Shown in pieces: positions 33,988 through 42,832 of a stretch of 64,000 bases of DNA. Made by a program: the position numbers and the translations under genes. The DNA lies in assembly GCF_022539405.1 (NCBI RefSeq), contig NZ_CP054394.1, positions 250,501-314,500 on the forward strand, in the 5' to 3' direction. Source of the DNA: Natranaerofaba carboxydovora (GTDB lineage: Bacteria > Bacillota > Natranaerobiia > Natranaerobiales > Natranaerofabaceae). How positions within the stretch are numbered: position 1 is the stretch's first letter; each line of letters starts with the position of its first letter. Below the pieces are notes generated by a model. That model made no database searches and had not been told where the DNA came from. It saw only the letters and a list, made by a program, of their open reading frames with translations.

Positions 33988-36765
33988 TTATATATTTTTT
34001 TTAAAATTAGCAAATCTTGCCTTCTCCACTCTAACAGCGCATGTCTTTAACTCCGGAATCTTGCATATAGGATCCTTAGCTTTGTTTGTGAGCCTGTTTG
34101 TAAGTGTTTCTGGGAAATGAAATGTCATAAAGATAGTGTCTTTTGGGATATGGTCTGTAACCTGGATTTTTGTTTCTACTTGGCCTCTTTTGGATGAGAC
34201 TTTGACAATGTCTCCGTCTTGGATCTTTAGCTTTTTTGCATTCTCAGGATGTACCATAGCAAGCTCTTCGTCTCTTATCCATTTTAGTGCTTTGGATCTT
34301 CTAGACATACTCCCTGTGTGAAAGTGGTAGAGCCATCTTCCCGTCATAAGGGTAAGAGGATATTCTTTTGACGGGCTTTCATCAGGAGGTAGATATTTGA
34401 CCATATGAAACCTACCTCTGCCCCGGTAGAATTGTTTTTTGTGTAAATATTTTGTTCCTGGATGAGAGGTATCATAGCAGGGCCACTGCAGGCCTCCTTC
34501 ATTATCTAACCTATCATAGGTTATGCCACCATAGAGGGGGGCAAGGTCATTTATTTCTTCCATAATATTACCTGCCGATATATTTTTAATATCTTCTTCT
34601 GTCTTATTTGATAGTCCATTCCACTGAAGACCAAGTTTTTTTGCAAGAAGAAGTAATATCTCTTGATCTGATTTTGCACTTCCTGGAGGGTTAACAGCTT
34701 TTCTTACCCTTTGGACTCGTCTTTCTGTATTTACGAAAGTCCCTTCTTTCTCAGCAAAAGACGCAGCAGGCAAAACCACGTCAGCAAGCTTAGCAGTTTC
34801 TGTCAAAAAGATGTCCTGCACTACCAAAAAGTTAGTGTTTTCAAGGGATCTCTTAACTTCATCAGCATCAGGGTCACTTACAACAGGGTTTTCACCCATA
34901 ATATAGAGACACTGGATTTTGTTTGTGCCAGCTTTTTCAATAATTTCTGTTACAGTTAGTCCCGGGTCTGGATTTAGCTCAAAATTCCAATAATCTTCAA
35001 ACTTTCTTCTGACCTTGTCATTATCTACTGCCTGATAAGCTGGGAAGTAATTAGGCAGAGCTCCCATATCACAAGCACCTTGGACGTTATTCTGTCCTCT
35101 TAAAGGGGCTACACCGGCTCCTTCTTTTCCAACATTCCCTGTTAGAAGAGCAAGGTTTGCAATGCTAAAGACATTATAAGTTCCTGACGTATGCTGGGTG
35201 ATTCCCATAGCATATACAAAGGTGGTTTTTTCACTTTGACCTATCATTTTTGCAGCTTCGTAGAGTTTTTCTTGTGGGATACCGGTGATTTCTTCAACCC
35301 TTTCTAGCGTGTATTCTTGGATTATATCAGTCCAGGCAGAGAAGCCTTCTGTACGTTCTTCTACGAAGTCTTTGTCATAAAGGTTTTCATTATATATTAT
35401 CCTTGCTAATCCATTTAATAAGGCAACGTTACTGCCGGGCTTTAGATCGAGCCGCACATCCGCATAGTCTGCAAGCTCAATTCTTCTTGGGTCTATGACT
35501 ATTAGTTTTTTGCCTCTTTTTTTGGCCTGTTTTATTCTGTAGCCTGTGACAGGGTGAGCTTCAGTGGTATTAGAGCCTATTACCAGGATGCAGTCAGTTT
35601 CTAAGATTTCATTTATGGAGTTTGTCATTGCGCCTGAGCCAAAGGCAGTGACAAGCCCTGCAACGGTAGAGCTATGACAAAGTCTTGCACAGTGATCAAT
35701 GTGATTGGTCTTAAAGGCAGTTCGAAGAAGTTTTTGAAAAAGATAGTTCTCTTCGTTGGTTGCCTTGGCAGAGCTTAGACCTGCAATGGCGTTACTGCCT
35801 TCTTTTTGGTAAGCAGTTATAAACTTATCGGCTATTAGAGATAGAGCTTCATCCCAGCTTGCTTCTCTAAAGCTTTCTTCACCATTTTCATTTTTGTTAT
35901 TTTCCCTTATTAGTGGTTTGGTTAGCCTATCTTCTGAATGGACAAAGTCCCAACCAAATTGGCCTTTGTTACATAGATGTCCCTGATTGAAGGCATCCTT
36001 TTCCCTTGAGACTCCAACTATCTCGCCGTCATGAACTTTTAGATACATTTGACAGCCTACACCGCAGTAGGGACAGGTGGTAAGAACTTTGTTTACTTCC
36101 CAGGGTCTAGACCTCCATTCCACGGATCTTTCGACCAGGGCACCAACCGGGCAAACATTAACGCACATGCCGCAGAAAGTACATGTTGTATTTTGAAGTT
36201 TATCATCAAAAGCAGAAGTAACTTTGGTATCAAAGCCCCTATCCATAAAGTCATAGACATAAGCGCCGTTAACTTCAGCACAAATATTAAAGCATTTGCC
36301 GCACAAAATGCATTTGCCATAATCCCTGAAGAAAAATGGGTTTGACCTGTCTATTAGATATTCTTTAGTATCACCAAGATAAGGTGTGTCTTCTATTTTG
36401 TACCTATAACATAAGTCCTGAAGCCTGCAGTCGCCGTTTCTTTCACAGGTTAGACACCGGAGGTCATGGTTTGCAAGAAGTAATCTTAAGATTTCTTTTC
36501 TTGCTTCAACTACCTGGTGTGATTCTGTTTGAATGTTCATGCCGTCTTCTACTGGCGTATGACAGGCAGGGTGAAGCTTTCTTCTGCCTTCTATCTCTAC
36601 CACACACATCCTACATGTTCCAAGAATAGGAAGTCCTTCTTCATAGCATAGGGTAGGTACATGTATATTCTGTTTTTCAAGGGCTGTTAAGATGCTTTCT
36701 CCTTTTAGTGCTTTTAGCTCCTTGCCGTCTACGGTTATAGTTACTTCTTTTTGCTTTGTTTGCAA
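33988..36765 (-). CDS. Formate dehydrogenase catalytic subunit, NuoG-like N-terminus, Cys form
   Basis: 925 residues from TTG 36765 (AGGAGG nine bases before). An N-terminal [2Fe-2S] domain (CRMCVVEIEGRRKLHPACHT), a His-Cys3 cluster region and two [4Fe-4S] motifs (CILCGKCFNICAE, CTFCGMCVNVCP) precede the molybdopterin domain with its own [4Fe-4S] site (CPYCGVGCQMY). The active-site segment DHCARLCHSSTVAGL has Cys where selenoproteins have selenocysteine. It oxidises formate to CO2, or the reverse. Linked to NuoE/NuoF-like subunits and a formate channel, so an NAD(P)-dependent soluble complex is expected; electron bifurcation is possible but not shown. Confidence 0.92.
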   Translation of the reverse strand: MQTKQKEVTITVDGKELKALKGESILTALEKQNIHVPTLCYEEGLPILGTCRMCVVEIEGRRKLHPACHTPVEDGMNIQTESHQVVEARKEILRLLLANHDLRCLTCERNGDCRLQDLCYRYKIEDTPYLGDTKEYLIDRSNPFFFRDYGKCILCGKCFNICAEVNGAYVYDFMDRGFDTKVTSAFDDKLQNTTCTFCGMCVNVCPVGALVERSVEWRSRPWEVNKVLTTCPYCGVGCQMYLKVHDGEIVGVSREKDAFNQGHLCNKGQFGWDFVHSEDRLTKPLIRENNKNENGEESFREASWDEALSLIADKFITAYQKEGSNAIAGLSSAKATNEENYLFQKLLRTAFKTNHIDHCARLCHSSTVAGLVTAFGSGAMTNSINEILETDCILVIGSNTTEAHPVTGYRIKQAKKRGKKLIVIDPRRIELADYADVRLDLKPGSNVALLNGLARIIYNENLYDKDFVEERTEGFSAWTDIIQEYTLERVEEITGIPQEKLYEAAKMIGQSEKTTFVYAMGITQHTSGTYNVFSIANLALLTGNVGKEGAGVAPLRGQNNVQGACDMGALPNYFPAYQAVDNDKVRRKFEDYWNFELNPDPGLTVTEIIEKAGTNKIQCLYIMGENPVVSDPDADEVKRSLENTNFLVVQDIFLTETAKLADVVLPAASFAEKEGTFVNTERRVQRVRKAVNPPGSAKSDQEILLLLAKKLGLQWNGLSNKTEEDIKNISAGNIMEEINDLAPLYGGITYDRLDNEGGLQWPCYDTSHPGTKYLHKKQFYRGRGRFHMVKYLPPDESPSKEYPLTLMTGRWLYHFHTGSMSRRSKALKWIRDEELAMVHPENAKKLKIQDGDIVKVSSKRGQVETKIQVTDHIPKDTIFMTFHFPETLTNRLTNKAKDPICKIPELKTCAVRVEKARFANFKKNI

Positions 36766-36816
36766 ATCTCATTTCCTCCTTATACAATTTAAGTCCCTAA
36801 AGTAAGCCTTATGGAG

Positions 36817-36897
36817 GATTTTCTTAAATACCATAAGCGAACACTTGATTTGTACGGATTTAATAAATCGCAGTGAGCGTTGGTATTTAAGAAAATC
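36817..36897. repeat. 81-bp inverted-repeat element between the NuoF-like and formate dehydrogenase genes
   Basis: GATTTTCTTAAATACCA (36817-36833) and TGGTATTTAAGAAAATC (36881-36897) are perfect 17-bp inverted arms around 47 bp. The second arm contains the stop codon of the NuoF-like gene. It may be an mRNA processing or stabilising hairpin, a partial terminator or a small mobile repeat. Confidence 0.75.
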
Positions 36898-38677
36898 AAT
36901 GTGTGATTGCCCGGGAAGGACACTTCTCAATACATACCCGACACTTGGTACAGATCCCTGGATCTATTTCATGTGCTTCTTTTTTCTCACCTGTGATTGC
37001 CTCAACAGGGCAGTGTTTTTTACAGAGCTCGCACCCTATACATTTTTCAGGAATTATTTTAATACTGGTCAAATTTTTACAGACACCAGCTCTACAGTAT
37101 TTTTGTTCTATATGTTCTATGTACTCATTCTCAAAATACCTAAGAGTACTAAGTACTGGGTTTGGAGCGGATTGACCAAGGCCGCAAAGGGAAGAGTTTA
37201 TTACGTTTTTGCCAAGTCTTTCTAAGGTTTTAATGTCATCTCTTTGACCATTCCCATCAATTATTCTATTTAGTATTTCAAGCAGTCTTTTGGTGCCTTC
37301 ACGGCAGGGGTTACATTTGCCGCAGGATTCACTCTGGGTGAAGTTTAGAAAAAATCTAGACAAATCAACCATACATGTTGCTTCGTCCATTACCACAAGG
37401 CCGCCAGATCCCATCATGGCACCAGCTTCTATCAAAGAGTCGTAATCTATTGACAGATCTAGCTGGTCTTTTGGCAAGCATCCTCCTGAAGGACCACCGA
37501 TCTGTACTGCTTTGAACTCTTTGTCATCTTTGACGCCGCCTCCTATATCATAGATTATTTCCTTCAAAGAAATTCCCATAGGTACTTCGCATAATCCCGT
37601 ATTATTGACTTTACCTGTTAGAGCAAAGACTTTTGTACCTTTGCTTTCTTTTGTTCCAAGGGAAGCAAATTCTTCGCCGCCTTTATTTATAACTATTGGG
37701 ATATTGGCAAAAGTTTCTACGTTGTTAAGGATAGTAGGTGAATCATGAACTCCTTTTTCGGCAGGAAAGGGAGGTCTTGGCCTTGGCATACCTCTGTTGC
37801 CGTGAACACTTTCTATAAGGGCAGTTTCTTCACCGCAGACAAAAGCACCAGCACCTTGTTTTATTTTGATGTCAAAAAAGACTCCCGAGTTTAGGATATT
37901 ATATCCAAGGTAACCTTTTTCTTTGGCATCTGAGATTGCTTCTTCTAATCTTTTGACAGCTAATGGGTATTCGGCTCTGACATAAATAAGGCCCATATCT
38001 GCCCCTACTGCTAAGCCGCCAATTATCATACCTTCAAGGACAGCATGAGGATCGCCCTCAAGAATACTCCTATCCATGAAGGCACCTGGGTCACCTTCGT
38101 CTGCGTTACAGACTACATACTTTTCCTGGTAGCCTTCCTTTAGACCGGTATTTTTCTCCCTGGTGTACTGCCACTTTAACCATGTAGGAAAGCCTCCACC
38201 GCCTCTGCCTCTTAGACTTGATTTTTTTAATTCCTCTATTATTTCTTCTGGTTTCATCTGAAGGCTTTTTTCTAAAGCCATATAGCCTCCCGATAAGATG
38301 TAATCTGATATGTTTTCTGGATCTATTAACCCACAGCGCTCTAGAACTAATCGTTTTTGCTTTTTATAAAAGTCAATTTCTTCTCTTTTTGTCGCTAATT
38401 TATCATCATGAGGGTCTTTGTAAAGCAGTTCTTTCACAATGTTACTATTCTTCAGATGTTCTCTAACGATTTTTCTTGCACCCTCTTCATCAACTTCACA
38501 GTAAAATGTATCATCGGGTATTACAAGTGGGCCCATTTCACAAAAACCCTGACAGCCGGTATATATAACATCATATTTATCTAACCCTTGATTATCTAAC
38601 TCTTCTTTAATTGCTTCTCCTACATTTTCTGAGCCGGATGATATACATCCGGTTCCTGTGCAGACTAGAATTCTCAT
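36896..38677 (-). CDS. NuoF/HydB-like NADH-binding flavoprotein subunit
   Basis: 593 residues. An N-terminal thioredoxin-like [2Fe-2S] domain (CTGTGCISSGSENVG ... YTGCQGFCEMGP) is fused to the NuoF core. The core has the FMN/NADH glycine motif SLRGRGGGGFPTWLKW, the loop YVRAEYPLAVKRLE and the [4Fe-4S] motif ESCGKCNPCREGTKR. Two C-terminal ferredoxin clusters (CIGCELCKKHCP, CTKCRVCIEKCP) match HydB-type subunits. It moves electrons between the formate dehydrogenase subunit and NAD(P)H, possibly also ferredoxin. It overlaps the NuoE-like gene by 4 bp. Confidence 0.92.
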   Translation of the reverse strand: MRILVCTGTGCISSGSENVGEAIKEELDNQGLDKYDVIYTGCQGFCEMGPLVIPDDTFYCEVDEEGARKIVREHLKNSNIVKELLYKDPHDDKLATKREEIDFYKKQKRLVLERCGLIDPENISDYILSGGYMALEKSLQMKPEEIIEELKKSSLRGRGGGGFPTWLKWQYTREKNTGLKEGYQEKYVVCNADEGDPGAFMDRSILEGDPHAVLEGMIIGGLAVGADMGLIYVRAEYPLAVKRLEEAISDAKEKGYLGYNILNSGVFFDIKIKQGAGAFVCGEETALIESVHGNRGMPRPRPPFPAEKGVHDSPTILNNVETFANIPIVINKGGEEFASLGTKESKGTKVFALTGKVNNTGLCEVPMGISLKEIIYDIGGGVKDDKEFKAVQIGGPSGGCLPKDQLDLSIDYDSLIEAGAMMGSGGLVVMDEATCMVDLSRFFLNFTQSESCGKCNPCREGTKRLLEILNRIIDGNGQRDDIKTLERLGKNVINSSLCGLGQSAPNPVLSTLRYFENEYIEHIEQKYCRAGVCKNLTSIKIIPEKCIGCELCKKHCPVEAITGEKKEAHEIDPGICTKCRVCIEKCPSRAITH

Positions 38678-39198
38678 TTATTATCGCTTCCTTTATCATA
38701 TTCGTCCAAAAGATCATTGACTTTATCAGTTGTCAGCTTTCCGTGGGTGTCATGATTAATGGTAGCAACCGGGGCAAGGCCGCAGGCTCCGATGCAGGAG
38801 ACAGCATCTATAGTGAACTTACCGTCGGGAGTTGTTTCACCTGTTTCTATTTCTAGCTTATTTTGAAGTTTTTCCATTATTTGGCCTGCGCCTTTGACGT
38901 GGCATGCTGTGCCCATGCATACTCTAATGACATTTTCTCCTTTAGGTGTTAGGTGAAACTGGGAATAAAAAGTTACTACTCCCATAACTTTGGCTAAAGA
39001 AAGATTCATTTCATTAGCAATCATCTCTAGCCTGTCTCTTGATAGGTACCCTTCTTCTTCCTGTATTTTTTGAAGTAGGGGGATTAGTCCGCCTTGATCT
39101 TCTTTGTATTCATCGATCAGTTTTCTAATCTTATTTTCTTCTAGATTATTTGCTTGAACTTTTGTATCTATTCTTTTTGCAGTGTTAGTCTTTTTCAA
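38674..39198 (-). CDS. NuoE/HydC-like [2Fe-2S] subunit
   Basis: 174 residues from TTG 39198, with AAGGGGTG just upstream. The family helix-turn region is KIRKLIDEYKEDQGGLIPLLQKIQEEEGYL, with [2Fe-2S] ligands in CMGTACHVKGA and CIGACGLAPV. It is the small electron-transfer subunit that works with the NuoF-like protein. It follows the formate channel gene in the same direction. Confidence 0.92.
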   Translation of the reverse strand: MKKTNTAKRIDTKVQANNLEENKIRKLIDEYKEDQGGLIPLLQKIQEEEGYLSRDRLEMIANEMNLSLAKVMGVVTFYSQFHLTPKGENVIRVCMGTACHVKGAGQIMEKLQNKLEIETGETTPDGKFTIDAVSCIGACGLAPVATINHDTHGKLTTDKVNDLLDEYDKGSDNK

Positions 39199-39244
39199 GT
39201 TATTGACACCCCTTTTTAATTATTATATGGTGAACAAATTTGGG

Positions 39245-39271
39245 GAAGCATGGGAACCGGTCCCAAGCTTC
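39245..39271 (-). terminator. Hairpin at the end of the formate channel gene
   Basis: GAAGCTTGGGA and TCCCATGCTTC, read on the minus strand, form a stem overlapping the stop codon and followed by CCCCAAATTT. The T-run is poor, so it is more likely an attenuating or stabilising hairpin than a strong terminator. Confidence 0.5.
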
Positions 39272-40124
39272 ATTGGACTCTATGAAGGTAAACAAACCAG
39301 TAAGCAAGGCCAACTAAAACGCCGCCGCCAATAATATTCCCTAATGTAACAGGCACAAGATTATTAAGTATAAATCCTGCCCAATTTAGATTTTCAATAC
39401 CAAGGGCCATCTCTGGAAATTCACTTAAAAAAACTTCTTTTACAAGGGGGCTTGATTTGACCATTATCCCAAAAGGTATAAAGAACATATTCGCTATGCT
39501 GTGCTCAAAACCAGAGGCAACAAAGGCTGTGATAGGTAAAATTACTGCAATTATTTTGTCTGTTGCGGTCCTCCCGCTGTATGAGATCCAGATGGCAAGG
39601 ACTACAAGGCTGTTAGCAAGGATTCCGCTAAAAAAAGCTTCCCAAAAGTCCATGCTAACTTTATTAACGGCAATATACATGGCATGAGCACCTAACAGAC
39701 CTTCTCCAACTTCCCACTGCCTTGAGAGAAACACGATAGCAGCCATGCCAATAGCCCCAATGAAATTTCCAAAATACACAAGACCCCAGTTTCTAAGTAG
39801 TTTTCTTATAGTGATTTTTTTGGTCATAAAAGCTATTAATAGAAGGGTATTGCCTGTAAAAAGTTCTGCCCCAGTTAGAATTACAAGGATAAGGCCAAGG
39901 GAAAACACAAGTCCTCCAAGAATCCTTGTAAAACTAGAGAAAAATCCTGCATCGAACACAGCAACCAGATAAAACTCTGAAGCAAGAGCGATAAAAGCTC
40001 CTGCTAAAATCCCAAGGGTTATGGTAGTTCTTATATTATAGTTTGCTTTGTTTACTCCGACGTTTTCCGCTTTTCTTGCTATTGCCTCTGGTGAGAGGAT
40101 ATCTACGCTTAAGCGTTCTTCCAT
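39270..40124 (-). CDS. Formate/nitrite transporter (FocA/FNT family)
   Basis: 284 residues with six expected membrane segments. The FNT features include GGLVFSLGLILVILTGAELFTGN in the first half and FVASGFEHSIANMFFIPFG in the second, which holds the family central His. The channel moves formate, or nitrite, across the membrane. Placed 72 bp upstream of the NuoE-NuoF-formate dehydrogenase genes, formate is the likely substrate. ATG 40124 with a GGCGGA-like ribosome site. Confidence 0.9.
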   Translation of the reverse strand: MEERLSVDILSPEAIARKAENVGVNKANYNIRTTITLGILAGAFIALASEFYLVAVFDAGFFSSFTRILGGLVFSLGLILVILTGAELFTGNTLLLIAFMTKKITIRKLLRNWGLVYFGNFIGAIGMAAIVFLSRQWEVGEGLLGAHAMYIAVNKVSMDFWEAFFSGILANSLVVLAIWISYSGRTATDKIIAVILPITAFVASGFEHSIANMFFIPFGIMVKSSPLVKEVFLSEFPEMALGIENLNWAGFILNNLVPVTLGNIIGGGVLVGLAYWFVYLHRVQ

Positions 40125-40245
40125 GGTTGATTCCGCCTTTTGTGTAAATAGTGAGGATGAGAGATTATATTATCTTTTAAAAAATATATTTTTATTTTTT
40201 TAGTATTGCAATTTATAATAGGATTATTTATTTCAATATCTTTTA

Positions 40246-42543
40246 TTAGCTTGTAGCTGCCCTTGAGGAAATATTTACTTTTTTTAAACTGATGGAGTTA
40301 AGAACTACATTCAAAGAACTAAAAGCCATGGCTGCTGCTCCTATAATAGGATGAAGTAGACCTATGAATGCAAGGGGAATGGCTACTGCGTTATAGAACC
40401 AGGCCCAAAAGTAATTTTCTTTAATCTTTCTAAAAGTAGCTCTAGACAGCTTAACTCCTGAAACAACAGCACTCAAATCCCCTCGTATCAAGGTGATATC
40501 AGCAGTTTCGATTGCCACATCAGTACCGGTCCCGATAGCTATACCCACATCAGCTTGTTTTAGAGCAGGGGCATCATTGATTCCATCTCCCACCATAGAG
40601 ACTAGACCATATTGTCTTTGTAAGTTTTTAATTTCGTCTACCTTTTCATCAGGAAGGACGTTTGCCACAGTTCTGGTTATTCCTACCTGTCTGGCGATGG
40701 CTTCGGCAGTTCGCTCATTATCTCCGGTAATCATACAGGTGATAAGCCCCATGTCTTCTATTTCTTTAATAGCATTTTTGGAGTCTTCTTTTAGAGTATC
40801 AGAAACTGCAATTATTCCTGCAAGCTCTCCTGAAACGGCAACTAGCATTGCTGTTTTTGCTTCGTCTTCTAATTTTTCCATTTCAATTTCAATGGGTGAA
40901 GTATCAATGCCGGCTTCTGAGATTAATTTACGACTTCCTACTAAGACTTCAAGGTCATCTATAGTTCCTCTTACACCTTTGCCAGTTACTGACGAGAATT
41001 CTTCTGTCTTTGCAAGGGAGAAGCTCTGTTTCTTTGCTTCTTCTCTGGCTCTGATAACTATTGCTTCTCCCAGGGGGTGTTCTGAAGATGCTTCTAAGCT
41101 GCCTGCGTAATATAGTAAGTCTCGGGGAGTGTAGTTCTTTATAGGAATAACATCTGTTACTTCGGGCTTACCTTTGGTAATAGTACCGGTTTTGTCAAAG
41201 GCGATCATTTTGATGTCTTTCATCATCTGGATGGCTTCACCGTTTCTGATGAGAACCCCTTGTTCTGCCCCTTTGCCGCTGCCTACCATTAGGGCAGTAG
41301 GTGTAGCAAGACCCAATGCACATGGACAGGATATTACCAGAACAGCGGTAGTAGCCAAAATTGCCAAAGTAAACTGGGGTGCACCGGGATTAACCCAGGG
41401 CAAATAATTGGATGCGGATACGATAATTCCAAGGAAAAAGTCAGGGAACACCATCCAAACTATAAAAGCCATAGCAGCTATTACAAGTACAGCAGGCACA
41501 AAGTAACCAGTTACCCTATCGGCAAATTCTTGAATGGGGACTTTAGTTCCCTGTGCTTCTTCGACCATCTTTACCACCTGGGATAAGAAGGTGTCTTTTC
41601 CTACTTTGGTTGCTTTAACTTTTAGGGCGCCTTTTTTATTGACAGTAGCTCCAATTACTTCATCCCCGGGGTTTCTCTCTACCGGGAGAGACTCTCCTGT
41701 AGCCATGGACTCATCCAAAAAGCTAGAGCCTTCGATGACTTCACCATCTGTGGGGATTTTTTCCCCCGGGCGGACCAGCATAATGTCTCCTGGTACTACC
41801 TGATCTATAGGGATATTTATTTCTTCATCATTTCTAATAACCCGTGCTTCTTTTGCTTCCATAGCAAGAAGTTGTTTGATGGCATCTGATGCTCTTCCCT
41901 TGGCTTTAGCTTCCAAAAATCGTCCTACCAGGTGTAAAGTAAGGATGGTAGCTGCCATCTCTATAAAGGTGGTAATAGGAAACCAGATAGCAAGAAAACT
42001 TAAAAGGTATGGAACGGCAGACCCCAGTGTAACAAGAGTATCCATATTGGTATTTAAATGTCTCAGGTTTTTTAAAGTAGATTTGTGAGTTTCAGAGCCA
42101 GCTATGAAAATTGTGGGAAAGCCTAATACGGCAATAATGGTAAAATAATAAGGGATCTCTACAAGGAACATGTGAATCATCATAAGTGCCATTAAAGGGC
42201 CTGCAAAAGCTACCGCAAACCACATACGCCAGGCTGCTTTTTTAAGGCGCTTTTCTGCCTGGCTTTCTTCTTCTATGCTAACGCCGCCTCTGCCGCTGTC
42301 TTGCTCTTTGGTTAACTCTTCGGCTTTATACCCCATTTTTGATACAGCTTCTTTAATGGCTGATAGATTAACGACAGAGGGATTGTATGTAACACTAGCC
42401 TCTTCAGTAGCTAGATTGACATTAACTTTATGTACTCCCGGTTGCTTTTGTAACCTGTCTTCTATTCTTTTAACACAACTCGCGCAGGTCATACCTTCTA
42501 TTTGTATCTTTAATGATTTTTTCTTGGTTTGATCGGCTGTCAT
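40246..42543 (-). CDS. copA: Copper-translocating P1B-type ATPase
   Basis: Starts at ATG 42543 after TTGGAGGAAC; a TTG at 42558 lies within that ribosome site. 765 residues. One N-terminal heavy-metal domain ([13 protein letters not shown], residues about 18-30), the membrane Cys-Pro-Cys motif ([20 protein letters not shown]), the phosphorylation site DKTGTITKG, the His-Pro motif [11 protein letters not shown] and the hinge [10 protein letters not shown] are all intact. CPC with a single HMA domain predicts Cu(I) export. No adjacent chaperone or CsoR/CueR regulator is visible. Confidence 0.93.
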   Translation of the reverse strand: MTADQTKKKSLKIQIEGMTCASCVKRIEDRLQKQPGVHKVNVNLATEEASVTYNPSVVNLSAIKEAVSKMGYKAEELTKEQDSGRGGVSIEEESQAEKRLKKAAWRMWFAVAFAGPLMALMMIHMFLVEIPYYFTIIAVLGFPTIFIAGSETHKSTLKNLRHLNTNMDTLVTLGSAVPYLLSFLAIWFPITTFIEMAATILTLHLVGRFLEAKAKGRASDAIKQLLAMEAKEARVIRNDEEINIPIDQVVPGDIMLVRPGEKIPTDGEVIEGSSFLDESMATGESLPVERNPGDEVIGATVNKKGALKVKATKVGKDTFLSQVVKMVEEAQGTKVPIQEFADRVTGYFVPAVLVIAAMAFIVWMVFPDFFLGIIVSASNYLPWVNPGAPQFTLAILATTAVLVISCPCALGLATPTALMVGSGKGAEQGVLIRNGEAIQMMKDIKMIAFDKTGTITKGKPEVTDVIPIKNYTPRDLLYYAGSLEASSEHPLGEAIVIRAREEAKKQSFSLAKTEEFSSVTGKGVRGTIDDLEVLVGSRKLISEAGIDTSPIEIEMEKLEDEAKTAMLVAVSGELAGIIAVSDTLKEDSKNAIKEIEDMGLITCMITGDNERTAEAIARQVGITRTVANVLPDEKVDEIKNLQRQYGLVSMVGDGINDAPALKQADVGIAIGTGTDVAIETADITLIRGDLSAVVSGVKLSRATFRKIKENYFWAWFYNAVAIPLAFIGLLHPIIGAAAMAFSSLNVVLNSISLKKVNISSRAATS

Positions 42544-42832
42544 TTGAAGTTCCTCCAATTTTATGTGAAAGGTAGTTTCTCAATTATTGCGCGCAAAGAA
42601 TTCGTATTAAATCAGTTATATTTAATTTGTACTTGTAATTTTTGTTTTATATTTGTTTTTATTCAAATGAGATAAGATTAATAAGTTTGTACTTTGTTGT
42701 TGTATTTATCAAAAAATTTATATTATTTTAAGCAATTTTTAACTATTACTTAGCAATAACGTGTAGAGTTAAAAAATTAAGTGTAAGTTATAATTTTGAT
42801 AAAGTATTTATTATTATGAGGAGGTTATTTTT
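42544..42832. other. AT-rich intergenic region upstream of the glycyl radical enzyme
   Basis: 289 bp between divergent genes, with no ORF or recognisable riboswitch. Only AT-rich tracts and a good ribosome site (GAGGAGG around 42819-42825) before the plus-strand gene are seen. Promoters for both sides must lie here, but I could not identify confident hexamers. Confidence 0.5.

Noticed and set aside
40493-41110. 205-codon plus-strand frame inside copA
   Set aside because: Antisense to the P-type ATPase core; its low-complexity Ser/Ile/Ala composition is typical of a shadow frame.
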